64,000 nucleotides of DNA. Source: Massilia rhizosphaerae. Lineage in GTDB: Bacteria > Pseudomonadota > Gammaproteobacteria > Burkholderiales > Burkholderiaceae_D. Location: contig NZ_JADKYX010000028.1 of NCBI RefSeq assembly GCF_016093545.1, positions 1 through 64,000 on the forward strand. Direction: 5' to 3'. The position numbers and the translations under genes were made by a program. The first letter of the stretch is position 1. Each line of letters opens with the position of its first letter. Shown piece after piece: positions 39,107-47,371 of the stretch. The notes under the pieces were generated by a model. The model worked only from the letters and a program-made list of their open reading frames with translations. It was not told the DNA's origin and searched no databases.

Positions 39107-40006
39107 ATGGTCGCGACATCCCTGCACGACTGCCCGGCGCCGGCCAAGCTGAACCTGTTCCTGCACGTGGTCGGCCGCCGGCCGGACGGCTACCACTTGC
39201 TGCAATCGGTCTTTCAATTGATCGACCGCGGCGACACCTTGCACTTCGACCTGCGCGACGACGACCGCATCGTCCGCACGACGGACGTGCCCGGCGTGCC
39301 CGAAGAGCAGGATTTGATCGTGCGCGCCCTGCGCGCGCTGCAGACGGAATATCTACGCCGCCACGGCCGTCCGCCGCCGGGCATCGCCGTCGCCGTCGAA
39401 AAACGCTTGCCGATGGGCGGCGGCCTGGGCGGCGGCTCGTCGGATGCGGCCACGGCGCTCATGGCGGCCAACTTCCTGTGGCAGGCCGGGCTGACGGATG
39501 CGGAATTGATCGGGCTGGGCCTGCCGCTGGGGGCCGACATCCCGTTTTTCCTGTTCGGCGAGACGGCATTCGCGGAAGGCGTCGGCGAAGCCTTGCAGGC
39601 CGTGCCGGGGCCGGATTGCTGGTACGTCGTCATCGAGCCGGGCGTCTCCGTTCCCACCGTTGCAATTTTTACCGCCCCGGATTTGACAAGAGACACGAAA
39701 GCCATCACAATATCGGACTTTTCCAGACGACATGTCGAGTCGAACGACTTGATTGGCTTCGGGAAAAATGATTTGCAGGACGTGGCAGCCCGCCTGTTCC
39801 CGCCGGTAGCCGAGGCGATCGAATGGTTGGGTGGTCATGGAGCGGCCAGGATGACTGGTTCCGGTTCGTGCGTGTTTTGCGCATTTTCCACGGAGCAGGA
39901 AGCTGAGCGGGTACTGAAGCTGGTGCCGGCCAGGTGGAGAGCGTGGAAAGCCAAGGCGTTGCAGCGACATCCGATGAAATCGCTCTTGCAAATCAAGGAG
40001 TTGTAG
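39107..40006 (+). CDS. ispE: 4-diphosphocytidyl-2-C-methyl-D-erythritol kinase
   Basis: GHMP kinase in the non-mevalonate isoprenoid pathway, 299 residues. PAKLNLFLHVVGRRPDGYH opens the domain; the ATP loop is PMGGGLGGGSSDAATAL; GSGSCVFC is motif 3. ATG follows the lolB stop after one base. The next gene is tRNA-Gln, the widely conserved order in this group. Confidence 0.96.
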   Translation: MVATSLHDCPAPAKLNLFLHVVGRRPDGYHLLQSVFQLIDRGDTLHFDLRDDDRIVRTTDVPGVPEEQDLIVRALRALQTEYLRRHGRPPPGIAVAVEKRLPMGGGLGGGSSDAATALMAANFLWQAGLTDAELIGLGLPLGADIPFFLFGETAFAEGVGEALQAVPGPDCWYVVIEPGVSVPTVAIFTAPDLTRDTKAITISDFSRRHVESNDLIGFGKNDLQDVAARLFPPVAEAIEWLGGHGAARMTGSGSCVFCAFSTEQEAERVLKLVPARWRAWKAKALQRHPMKSLLQIKEL

Positions 40007-40015
40007 AATAAAATT

Positions 40016-40044
40016 TTGCCTGTCGACGCATTTGACGATATAAT
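40016..40044 (+). promoter_or_regulatory. Sigma-70 promoter of tRNA-Gln
   Basis: TTGCCT (40016-40021), 17-base spacer, TATAAT (40039-40044). Transcription would begin near 40051, about 30 bases before the tRNA. The perfect -10 and ideal spacing make it a confident prediction. Confidence 0.8.
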
Positions 40045-40079
40045 AATCGAGTGCAGCGACGAGCTGTAAGTTTCAGTGT

Positions 40080-40156
40080 AGGGGAATCGCCAAGTTGGTT
40101 AAGGCACCGGATTTTGATTCCGGCATTCCAAGGTTCGAATCCTTGTTCCCCTGCCA
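40080..40156 (+). tRNA. tRNA-Gln (anticodon TTG)
   Basis: A 77-base cloverleaf: acceptor AGGGGAA pairs with TTCCCCT, T-arm CAAGG-TTCGAAT-CCTTG, anticodon loop TTTTGAT with TTG, and an encoded CCA end (40154-40156). Located between ispE and prs, as in many beta- and gammaproteobacteria. Confidence 0.96.
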
Positions 40157-40212
40157 AAGTTTCTTTGCCTGAGCTGACGATGACGAGTGCTCCAGCAGGC
40201 AGATAAAAAATG

Positions 40213-40242
40213 GAGCCGCCAATGAGCGGCTCATTTTTTTTT
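40213..40242 (+). terminator. Terminator between tRNA-Gln and prs
   Basis: GAGCCGC (40213-40219), loop CAATGA, GCGGCTC (40226-40232), then nine T (40234-40242). It ends tRNA-Gln transcription and makes prs depend on its own promoter. The 57 bases between tRNA and hairpin hold no other signal I can support. Confidence 0.9.
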
Positions 40243-40317
40243 GTAATTCGGCGTTAATCCCCCGACGATTAGCTCCTATTCAAGTTCTTTCAACGCTCTT
40301 ACATCTCTGGGACTCCC

Positions 40318-41268
40318 ATGGCTTACGAAAACCTGATGGTTTTTACCGGCAATGCCAATCCGGCGCTAGCAGAAGGGGTCGCAAAAAACCTCGGCATTCC
40401 TCTCGGCAAAGCCGTGGTCTCGAAGTTCTCCGACGGCGAAGTCATGGTCGAAATCAACGAGAACGTTCGTGGCAAGGACGTCTTCGTTCTGCAATCGACC
40501 TGCGCCCCCACCAACGACAGCCTGATGGAAATCATGCTGATGGTCGACGCTCTCAAGCGCGCATCGGCAGGCCGCATCACCGCGGCGATTCCGTACTTCG
40601 GCTATGCCCGTCAGGACCGCCGTCCGCGCTCCGCGCGCGTCGCGATCTCGGCGAAAGTCGTCGCCAACATGCTGCAGGAAGCGGGCGTCGAGCGCGTCCT
40701 GATCATGGACTTGCACGCCGACCAGATCCAGGGCTTCTTCGACATCCCGGTCGACAACATCTACGCGTCGCCGCTGCTGCTGGGTGACCTGCAGAAGCGC
40801 AACTACGACGACCTGCTCGTCGTGTCGCCGGACGTGGGCGGCGTCGTGCGCGCCCGCGCGCTGGCCAAGCGCCTCGGCTGCGACCTGGCGATCATCGACA
40901 AGCGCCGTCCGAAGGCGAACGTGTCGGAAGTCATGAACATCATCGGCGAAGTCGAAGGCCGCAACTGCGTGATCATGGACGACATGGTCGACACGGCCGG
41001 CACGCTGACCAAGGCCGCCGAAGTGCTGAAAGAGCGCGGCGCGAAGAAGGTCGTCGCGTACTGCACGCACCCGGTGCTGTCCGGCCCGGCGATCGAGCGC
41101 ATCGCGAACTCGCCGCTGGATGAGCTGGTCGTTACCGACACGATCCCGCTGAGCCCGGCTGCACAGGCTTGCGGCAAGATCCGTCAACTGACTTGCGCAC
41201 CGCTGCTGGCCGAGACGTTCAAGCGTATCGTCAAGGGCGATTCGGTCATTTCGCTGTTCGTCGATTAA
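40318..41268 (+). CDS. prs: Ribose-phosphate pyrophosphokinase
   Basis: Makes PRPP for nucleotides, His and Trp. 316 residues. [20 protein letters not shown], the flexible ATP loop around [16 protein letters not shown] and the PRPP-binding [13 protein letters not shown] are canonical. Followed by the structured spacer to rplY. Confidence 0.97.
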   Translation: MAYENLMVFTGNANPALAEGVAKNLGIPLGKAVVSKFSDGEVMVEINENVRGKDVFVLQSTCAPTNDSLMEIMLMVDALKRASAGRITAAIPYFGYARQDRRPRSARVAISAKVVANMLQEAGVERVLIMDLHADQIQGFFDIPVDNIYASPLLLGDLQKRNYDDLLVVSPDVGGVVRARALAKRLGCDLAIIDKRRPKANVSEVMNIIGEVEGRNCVIMDDMVDTAGTLTKAAEVLKERGAKKVVAYCTHPVLSGPAIERIANSPLDELVVTDTIPLSPAAQACGKIRQLTCAPLLAETFKRIVKGDSVISLFVD

Positions 41269-41283
41269 TTTCGCGGTATGCAA

Positions 41284-41327
41284 GGTGGGCACGTTTCATT
41301 TGGGGCCCTCGGCCCCAAATGCCCACC
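41284..41327. repeat. GGTGGGCAC hairpin family, copy 2, downstream of prs
   Basis: Outer stem GGTGGGC/GCCCACC, internal bulge, inner stem ATTTGGGGCC-CTC-GGCCCCAAAT. A run of six T follows after CTACGACA, so it may also act as the prs terminator. It belongs to the same palindrome family as 17450-17470 and 45308-45326. Confidence 0.65.
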
Positions 41328-41368
41328 CTACGACATTTTTTGCGGTAACGATCGTTCCGGCCGTAGGA

Positions 41369-41385
41369 TGGGCTCCCCGAGCCCA
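41369..41385. repeat. GGTGGGCAC hairpin family, diverged copy 3
   Basis: TGGGCTC, loop CCC, GAGCCCA, preceded by GTAGGA and followed by CC; a shorter, diverged relative of the neighbouring palindrome. Together with copy 2 it fills part of the 312-base prs-rplY spacer, in which I see no gene. Confidence 0.5.
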
Positions 41386-41468
41386 CCAACAGTGTGAAAA
41401 GCCGATACGGCGCGCAAGGCAACAATGCCGGCGCGCCGTTGGCGTATCAAAGTTTTACAGAATTTCTT

Positions 41469-41562
41469 GAGCGTGCGCGAGCGCGCTCTTTTATCGATGT
41501 CCCTGGTCGCGGGGACGTCACAACCCGGGCAATCGGGCCGGCAAGTGCCGGCATTCGGGCCC
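41469..41562 (+). promoter_or_regulatory. Structured 5' leader of rplY
   Basis: Three hairpins in a row: GAGCGTGC-GCGA-GCGCGCTC followed by TTTTAT (41469-41494, attenuator-like), GTCCC...GGGGAC near 41499-41517, and a GC-rich GCCGGC-AAGT-GCCGGC stem within GGGCC/GGCCC (41535-41562). They end 18 bases before the rplY start. Ribosomal-protein leaders often regulate by structure; here only the foldability is seen. Confidence 0.4.
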
Positions 41563-41580
41563 ATATTTTGGAGTTACACC

Positions 41581-42168
41581 ATGAAAGTAGTCGCATTTGC
41601 CCGCACTCAGCAGGGGACCGGAGCGAGCCGCCGCCTGCGCAACGCTGGCCAGACCCCGGGCATCATCTACGGTGGCGCCGCCGCCCCGGAACTGATCGCC
41701 CTGGATGGCAACGCGTTGTTCCACGCGCTCAAGAAAGAAGCTTTCCACGGCTCGATCCTGGATCTGGAACTGGACGGCAAGACGCAGAAAGTCCTGCTGC
41801 GTGACTTCCAGATGCACGCATACAAGCAAATGGTCCTGCACGCTGACTTCCAGCGCGTCGACGCATCGCAGCCGGTCCACACCAAGGTCACCCTGCACTT
41901 CATCAACGCCGAGATCTCGCCGGCAGTCAAGCTGAGCGGCGCCATCGTGTCGCACGTGCTGAACGAACTGGAAGTGTCCTGCCTGCCGGAACAACTGCCG
42001 GAGTTCATCACCGTCGACCTGTCGACGCTGGAAGCCGGCCAGTCGATCCACGTGTCGCAGCTGAACCTGCCGGAAGGCGTGACCGTCGTCGCCCACGGCC
42101 AGGACCAGACCGTCGCCACGTCGTCGATCCCGCGCGGCGCCGCTTCGGCCGAACCCGCTGCAGAGTAA
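41581..42168 (+). CDS. rplY: 50S ribosomal protein L25 / general stress protein Ctc
   Basis: Binds 5S rRNA. 195 residues, the long CTC/TL5 type: the N-terminal L25 domain ([20 protein letters not shown]) plus a C-terminal TL5 beta domain (about 95-180). ATG 41581 has GGAG seven bases upstream. prs-rplY-pth is the expected order, but here pth is 2.5 kb away. Confidence 0.95.
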   Translation: MKVVAFARTQQGTGASRRLRNAGQTPGIIYGGAAAPELIALDGNALFHALKKEAFHGSILDLELDGKTQKVLLRDFQMHAYKQMVLHADFQRVDASQPVHTKVTLHFINAEISPAVKLSGAIVSHVLNELEVSCLPEQLPEFITVDLSTLEAGQSIHVSQLNLPEGVTVVAHGQDQTVATSSIPRGAASAEPAAE

Positions 42169-42207
42169 TTCCTGCGCTGGCCGCCGGCTCGTCCGGCGGT
42201 CCACATC

Positions 42208-42241
42208 AAACCCGTCGCGACGCGAGTCCGGCGGGTTTTTT
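42208..42241 (+). terminator. Terminator of rplY
   Basis: AAACCCG (42208-42214) pairs with CGGGTTT (42232-42238), T-run to 42241, with an internal GC-rich region. It lies between rplY and the convergent regulator gene and marks the left border of the interruption in the conserved rplY-pth order. Confidence 0.75.
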
Positions 42242-42255
42242 GTTGCCCGGGTCGC

Positions 42256-43680
42256 TCAGATGAGGCCCAGCGTCAAGGCCTTGAGCGTGGCCGCGGCCCG
42301 CGACGAGCACGCCAGCTTGCGGAAGATGCTTTCCACGTGCGTGCGCACGGTCGACGGGCTGATCTGCATGACACGCGCCGCTTCCTTATTGCTTTCGCCC
42401 AGGCTGATGCGGCGCAGGACTTCGATCTCGCGTTCGGATAGCAGGCTCTTGCGTGGCGCGCTCGCCGGGGCGGGACCGCCCGCCGCGGTGATCACGCAGC
42501 GCACGGCGTGGCCGTCGAAGGCGTCCCCTTGTTCGGCCAGCACGCGCGCGGCGTCGTCCGCGCGATGGCCGGGACGCCACGGACGCGGCATGCACAGCGC
42601 CACGTAGGCGCACGCGGCCGCCAGCAGGCGGTGCGGCAGGCCGAGCGCGTCGGCATCCAGGTTGCGGAAGTAGCCGCTGCCGTCCAGTCGTTCGTATGCG
42701 TGCGACGCCAGCGCGGCATCAAGACGCAGCGACGGGATCTGGACCCCGGCGCGCGCGGTCCAGTACGGCACGAGCCGGACCTTTTCCCAGTCGGCGGCGC
42801 TGAGCTTGCCGTCGCGCTCCCACACCGTGTTCGACACCGCCGCGCGGCCGATGCCGTGGATGAGGGCGGCGCGCGCCAGGCTGCGCTGCTGGGCCGCGGG
42901 CAGGCCGGCATGCGCCGCGGCCGCTTCCGCCAACTCGGCCACCTTGCGCGAATAACCCGTCAGCCACGGCAGTTTCAGCTCGACCATGTCGGCCACGATG
43001 GCAAGCGGCACGCGCCGCGCGAGCAGGGGATCGTCGGCGGCGGGCGCCGGCGTGTCCAGCGCGTCCAGCCAGGCTTGCGCGTGATCGGTGAGGGTGCGCA
43101 CGAGCGGCGCCGGATACTTGCGGTCGGCCATCGCCGCGATCATGCGCAATGCCTCGTCCAGGCCGTGCGTGCGCGCGAGAATCTCCAGGTCGCCGGCCAG
43201 GCTCGCGTAAAAGACGACGGTCGGAATGGCCGGTCCGCGCAGCCGTTCCGGCAAGCCATTGCCATCGTAATGTTCCCAGACGTGGCGCAAGCCGGCCTCG
43301 ACCTCGGCCGGCAGCCCCAGCAAGCCGGCAATATCGCCCGACACCTCGCAATGGATGCGCGCCAGCGGCGTCACGCTCGTGACCGTGAGCGGGTGGTTGG
43401 CCGGCAGCGTGTGCGTGAGCATGGCGTCGCGCCCGCCGACGTCGTCGCCCAGCAGCGTGGCGAAGCCGGACGCATTGGCCGTGCAGCCGGACCAGCGCAG
43501 CAGCGACACGAGACGCGCGTGGCAGCGGCCGTCCGGCCCGGCACCGTCCGCCTCGGCGAGGCGCGCGGCCAGGCGCGCGGCGCGGATCGAGCCGTCGGTC
43601 GGCTGGCCCATGGAGAGGTCGCCGACGAGGGCCACGGCCTGGACGGCCTCTTCGACGGTGACGGTGTTGTCGATTTGCAT
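42256..43680 (-). CDS. LuxR-type regulator with degenerate tandem HD-GYP-like domains, paralog A
   Basis: A 474-residue protein. Two HD/HD-GYP-like regions (about 1-180 and 200-390) are followed by a C-terminal LuxR/GerE helix-turn-helix (LLSEREIEVLRRISLGESNKEAARVMQ). The second HD region keeps the shape of active HD-GYP enzymes but not the residues: HDIGK is AALIHGIGR (near 275) and GSGYP is YERLDGSGYF (near 328). The first region has only HYDGNGLP. So cyclic-di-GMP hydrolysis is unlikely; ligand sensing is the better guess. ATG 43680 is not preceded by a clear ribosome site. The paralog at 45347-46777 begins with a similar MQxxxTxTVEEAVQ segment. Confidence 0.75.
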   Translation of the reverse strand: MQIDNTVTVEEAVQAVALVGDLSMGQPTDGSIRAARLAARLAEADGAGPDGRCHARLVSLLRWSGCTANASGFATLLGDDVGGRDAMLTHTLPANHPLTVTSVTPLARIHCEVSGDIAGLLGLPAEVEAGLRHVWEHYDGNGLPERLRGPAIPTVVFYASLAGDLEILARTHGLDEALRMIAAMADRKYPAPLVRTLTDHAQAWLDALDTPAPAADDPLLARRVPLAIVADMVELKLPWLTGYSRKVAELAEAAAAHAGLPAAQQRSLARAALIHGIGRAAVSNTVWERDGKLSAADWEKVRLVPYWTARAGVQIPSLRLDAALASHAYERLDGSGYFRNLDADALGLPHRLLAAACAYVALCMPRPWRPGHRADDAARVLAEQGDAFDGHAVRCVITAAGGPAPASAPRKSLLSEREIEVLRRISLGESNKEAARVMQISPSTVRTHVESIFRKLACSSRAAATLKALTLGLI

Positions 43681-43823
43681 TCAGTTACTGTAGCGACGAT
43701 GGCGCGTGGCGGCAAGCCGCCCGGTCTTTCGACAGGCGCCGGGGTCGGTCGATCGACCGATACCGCGGCCGGGCTGGCTTCCCTACACTGGCTTCCATCG
43801 ACAACGAACCACGAGGAGCCATC

Positions 43824-44603
43824 ATGAAAGCATCGATTTCCACCACCCTGCGCAACCTGGCCGCCGCTGCCGCCATCGCCGCCACCGGTGCCGGCGCCGC
43901 GCACGCCGCCACCGCGGCCGGGCAGCCGTCCGTCGTCATCGTCCATGGCGCCTTCGCCGACGGGTCCGACTGGGCCAAGGTGATCCCGCTGCTGCAGGCC
44001 AAGGGCGTCAAGGTCACGGCCGTGCAGAACAGCCTGACGTCGCTGGCCGACGACGTCGCCGCGACGAAGCGCGCGATCGACGACCAGCCGGGTAAGGTCG
44101 TGCTCGTCGGCCACTCCTGGGGCGGCACGGTGATCACGGAAGCGGGCGCCGGCGACAAGGTGGCCAGCCTCGTCTACGTTGCCGCCTTCGCGCCGGAGGC
44201 CGGCCAGGCCACCGCCGACCTCGGCAAGGACTTGCCGCCCGCGCCGGGCATCACCAAGCTGACGGTCGACAAGTTCGGCTTCGCCAGCCTGTCGCCGGCC
44301 GCGTTGCAAGAGAATTTCGCTCAGGATGTCCCCGCCGAGCACGCCGCCGTGATGGCCGCCACGCAAGGCCCCATCGCCGTGAAAGCGTTCGGCGACAAGA
44401 CGACGGTCGCCGCGTGGAAGAAGCACCCGAGCTGGTACATTGTCAGCAAGAACGACCGCATGATCCAGCCCGAGCTGGAGCGCCGTTTCGCCAAGGCCAT
44501 GGGCGCGAAGACGACGGAGCTGCCGACCAGCCACGTGCCGCAGCAATCGCGTCCGGCCGACGTTGCCAGGGTGATCCTGGAGGCGGTGGCGGCCAGCAAA
44601 TAA
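43824..44603 (+). CDS. Secreted alpha/beta hydrolase
   Basis: A 259-residue serine hydrolase with a Sec signal ([17 protein letters not shown], about residues 12-29). The nucleophile elbow is GHSWGG (Ser near residue 98); [12 protein letters not shown] is the oxyanion loop and [10 protein letters not shown] carries the catalytic His. It is of the salicylate-esterase-like short hydrolase type. Divergent from the LuxR-type paralog A across 143 bases, which may control it. Substrate unknown. Confidence 0.82.
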   Translation: MKASISTTLRNLAAAAAIAATGAGAAHAATAAGQPSVVIVHGAFADGSDWAKVIPLLQAKGVKVTAVQNSLTSLADDVAATKRAIDDQPGKVVLVGHSWGGTVITEAGAGDKVASLVYVAAFAPEAGQATADLGKDLPPAPGITKLTVDKFGFASLSPAALQENFAQDVPAEHAAVMAATQGPIAVKAFGDKTTVAAWKKHPSWYIVSKNDRMIQPELERRFAKAMGAKTTELPTSHVPQQSRPADVARVILEAVAASK

Positions 44604-44610
44604 GCGGCGG

Positions 44611-44650
44611 CGCGGCCGCGGCTGTGATCGGACAGGCGCGGCCGCGGTTT
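44611..44650 (+). terminator. Hairpin after the alpha/beta hydrolase
   Basis: CGCGGCCGCG at 44611-44620 and again at 44637-44646, self-complementary so the two pair with each other; GTTTTAC follows. Probable terminator between the hydrolase and pth. Confidence 0.6.
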
Positions 44651-44689
44651 TACGCGATAATCGAGATTTACGCACGATTCTTACGTTTT

Positions 44690-45274
44690 ATGCACATCCG
44701 CCTGATCGTCGGCCTCGGCAACCCCGGCCCGGAATATGAACAAACCCGTCACAACGCCGGCTTCTGGCTGGTCGACAACCTCGCCAATTCCTTGCCCGGC
44801 TGCCATCTGCAGCGCGAGTCGCGCTTCAACGCGTTGGTCGCCAAGACATCGATCTCCGGCAAGGACGTCTGGCTGCTCGAGCCGCTGACCTTCATGAACC
44901 GCTCGGGCCAGTCGGTGGGCGGGCTGGCGCGCTTCTTCAAGATCGGCCCGGAAGAGATCCTCGTCGTGCACGACGAACTCGACCTGCCGCCCGGCGCCGC
45001 CAAGCTCAAGCGCGGCGGCTCCTCGGGCGGGCACAACGGCCTCAAGGACATCACGGCCGCCCTCGGCACGCAGGACTATTGGCGCCTGCGCCTCGGCATC
45101 GGCCATCCGCGCACGCTGAACCTGCAGCAGGCCGTGGCCGACTTCGTGCTGCATCGTCCGCGCCGCGAAGAGCAGACGCTGATCGAAGAGGCCATCGACA
45201 AGAGCCTGCGCATCATCCCGATGGTGTGCGAGGGCAAGATGAGTGCGGCGACGATGCAGCTGCATACAGATTGA
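44690..45274 (+). CDS. pth: Peptidyl-tRNA hydrolase
   Basis: Recycles tRNA from stalled peptidyl-tRNA. 194 residues. [22 protein letters not shown] with catalytic His, FMNRSGQSV, and [10 protein letters not shown] with catalytic Asp are conserved, as is [12 protein letters not shown] 44690 begins [10 protein letters not shown]; a longer frame reading back into the hydrolase gene is rejected. Confidence 0.97.
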   Translation: MHIRLIVGLGNPGPEYEQTRHNAGFWLVDNLANSLPGCHLQRESRFNALVAKTSISGKDVWLLEPLTFMNRSGQSVGGLARFFKIGPEEILVVHDELDLPPGAAKLKRGGSSGGHNGLKDITAALGTQDYWRLRLGIGHPRTLNLQQAVADFVLHRPRREEQTLIEEAIDKSLRIIPMVCEGKMSAATMQLHTD

Positions 45275-45307
45275 CGTCGAGACGTGTTGCGTCATGCGGG
45301 CGTTCGC

Positions 45308-45326
45308 GTGGGCACGGCGTGCCCAC
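45308..45326. repeat. GGTGGGCAC hairpin family, copy 4, downstream of pth
   Basis: GTGGGCAC, loop GGC, GTGCCCAC followed by CCTAC. Lies between pth and convergent paralog B. The CCTAC flank is shared with copy 2. Confidence 0.65.
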
Positions 45327-45346
45327 CCTACCCGGCTGAGCCGGAC

Positions 45347-46777
45347 CTAGATGAGCCCGCGCGCCAGCGCCTTCAACGTGGCGGCGGGACGTGACGCCGC
45401 TTCCAGCTTTTGGAAGATATTGTCGACGTGCATGCGCACGCTCGCCGGACTGATGCGCAGGGCGCGGGCCGCGTCGCGGCTCGTTTCTCCGTGGCTGATG
45501 TGGCGCAGCACTTCGAGTTCGCGTTCGGACAGCAGCCGGTCGCGCACGGGCGGCGTCGCCCGTCCGGCGCGCGCGGCGGCGAGAACGGCCTCGACGGCAT
45601 GCCGGTCGAAGCGTCCGGCCGCCGCCTGCGCCGTCATCAACGTGGACGCGGCCGCTTCGCCATGCGCCGGGCGCCACGGACGCGGCGAACACAGCGCCAC
45701 GAACGCGGCGGCCGCGCCGAGCAGGCGTTCCTGCATGCCCACGGCGTTGCCGCGCGCCTTGCGAAAATAACCGCTGCCGTCCAGCCGCTCGTAGACGTAC
45801 GACGCGAGCGTCGCTTCGCCCTGGATCGCGGGAATTTGCGTGCCCGCGCGCGCCGTCCAGAAGGGCACCTTGCGCACCTGGTCCCAGTCGGCCGCGTCGA
45901 GCTTGCCGGGGCGTTCCCACACGACGTTCGGCACCGCCACCCTGCCGATGCCGTGCAGCAGCGCCGCGCGCACGAGCGGGCTTTCTTCCAGCGCCAGCAT
46001 GCCGGCCAGCGCCGCGCTGCGCCGCGCCAGTGCCGCGACGCGGCGCGAATAACCCGTCAGCCATGGCAGTTTCAATTCGATGACGTCGGCCACGATGGAC
46101 AGCGGCACCCGCCGGTCGTGGCCGGGATAATCGGCCGCGCACGAGGGTTCCTCGAGCATGTCGAGCCAGTCCTGCGCGTGCGGCGACAGGCGCTGCAGCA
46201 GCGTGACCGGATACTTGACGCCGGCCCGCTCGCCGATCAGGCGCAGTGCGCCGGCCGTGCCGTGCGCGGGCGCCAGCACTTCCAGGTCGCCGGCCAGCCG
46301 CACGTAGAACACGGCGCGCGGGATGTTGGGAGCGAACAGCACGTCCTGCATGTCGCCCCGATGATGGCTGCCGAACAGGTGGCGCAGGCTGTTCTCGACG
46401 TCGCCCGGCAACCCGAGCAGGACGGCGATGTCGCCCGCCACCTCGCACTGCATCTGCGCCAGCGGCAGCACGTTGGCGAACGTGAGGGCGCCGTGGCCGG
46501 ACAAGGTGCGCGTGACCATCGCGTGGCGGCCGAGGACGTCGTCGCCCAGCAGGTGCGCGAACCCGGCCGCTGTCGCCGTGCTGCCCGACCAGCGCAGCAG
46601 CGCCACCAGGCGCGTGCTCGTGCATGCATCCGCACCGTCGCCGTTTTCCTCCGCCAGCCGGGCGGCGAGGCGGGCCGTGCGGATCGAGTGATCCGGCGGC
46701 AGGCCCATGGACAAGTCGCCGACCATGGCCAGCACCTGCACGGCGTCCTCGACGGTAATGGTTTCATCGGGTTGCAT
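45347..46777 (-). CDS. LuxR-type regulator with degenerate HD-GYP-like domains, paralog B
   Basis: A 476-residue paralog of the protein at 42256-43680, with the same plan. HDIGK is again changed (RAALLHGIGRVAV) and GYP is GYF (RLDGSGYFRK); the first HD-like region is further decayed (HHRGDMQDV). The C-terminal helix-turn-helix is LLSERELEVLRHISHGETSRDAARAL. The start MQPDETITVEDAVQ was chosen by alignment with paralog A; the 20-residue extension upstream is not conserved. The two paralogs flank pth and a hydrolase and probably arose by duplication. Confidence 0.75.
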   Translation of the reverse strand: MQPDETITVEDAVQVLAMVGDLSMGLPPDHSIRTARLAARLAEENGDGADACTSTRLVALLRWSGSTATAAGFAHLLGDDVLGRHAMVTRTLSGHGALTFANVLPLAQMQCEVAGDIAVLLGLPGDVENSLRHLFGSHHRGDMQDVLFAPNIPRAVFYVRLAGDLEVLAPAHGTAGALRLIGERAGVKYPVTLLQRLSPHAQDWLDMLEEPSCAADYPGHDRRVPLSIVADVIELKLPWLTGYSRRVAALARRSAALAGMLALEESPLVRAALLHGIGRVAVPNVVWERPGKLDAADWDQVRKVPFWTARAGTQIPAIQGEATLASYVYERLDGSGYFRKARGNAVGMQERLLGAAAAFVALCSPRPWRPAHGEAAASTLMTAQAAAGRFDRHAVEAVLAAARAGRATPPVRDRLLSERELEVLRHISHGETSRDAARALRISPASVRMHVDNIFQKLEAASRPAATLKALARGLI

Positions 46778-46852
46778 GGCACTAATGTAACGACCATTTC
46801 CCTGGTGGACAAGGCGCGCGAACTGTCGTGTGCGCAATCAAGGCGCCGGACG

Positions 46853-46876
46853 CAAAAAAGCCCGCTTGCGCGGGCT
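46853..46876 (-). terminator. Terminator of the cold-shock gene
   Basis: AGCCCGC (46859-46865), loop TTGC, GCGGGCT (46870-46876); leftward reading ends in TTTTTT. It lies about 70 bases past the csp stop. Confidence 0.8.
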
Positions 46877-46946
46877 CGTCGATGCTGCGTTGGTGCAGGC
46901 CGGGACGCCCACGCTATCTGCGTGGTGCCTCCCGCCGCGCGAACGG

Positions 46947-47156
46947 TCAGATCGCGCGGATATTGCTTGCCTTGTCGCCCTTCGGGCTGGACGCGCGCTC
47001 GAACGAGACGCGCTGGTTTTCGGCGAGGCTCTTGAAGCCTTCCGACTGGATGTCGTTGAAGTGCGCGAACAGATCGTCGCCACCCGCGTCAGGCGCGATG
47101 AAGCCGAAGCCCTTGGAGTCGTTGAACCATTTCACGGTGCCGGTTTGAGTAGACAT
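46947..47156 (-). CDS. Cold-shock-domain protein
   Basis: A 69-residue RNA chaperone of the CspA family: the whole five-strand barrel with RNP1 (KGFGFI) and RNP2 (DLFAHF). It binds single-stranded nucleic acid and can melt mRNA structure. Upstream about 150 bases without a gene may be the long regulatory leader common in this family. Sits in the insertion between pth and ychF. Confidence 0.95.
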   Translation of the reverse strand: MSTQTGTVKWFNDSKGFGFIAPDAGGDDLFAHFNDIQSEGFKSLAENQRVSFERASSPKGDKASNIRAI

Positions 47157-47330
47157 GTAGATACCTGTAATAAACGTTGAGAGCGGAATGCCCGATGCGC
47201 ATCGCGACCAAGAGAGATGTGACCGAGGGGTATCAAACAGGAATGCCCGGACGGGCGAGACGGGAAAGAAACCAACAATAACGACGACTTGACGTGGTGC
47301 CCGATGAAATATACAGGCATTACGCCGAAT
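47157..47330 (-). promoter_or_regulatory. Presumed 5' leader of the cold-shock gene
   Basis: This AT-richer spacer between csp and the next gene has no open frame worth calling. On the minus strand a TATATT near 47310-47316 may be a -10 box, which would give a leader of about 150 nt; csp mRNAs often have such leaders that change fold with temperature. No -35 box is convincing. Confidence 0.35.
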
Positions 47331-47371
47331 CCCCTAAGCATTTCGGATTTATTTTTCCCGCTTCGGAAGCA

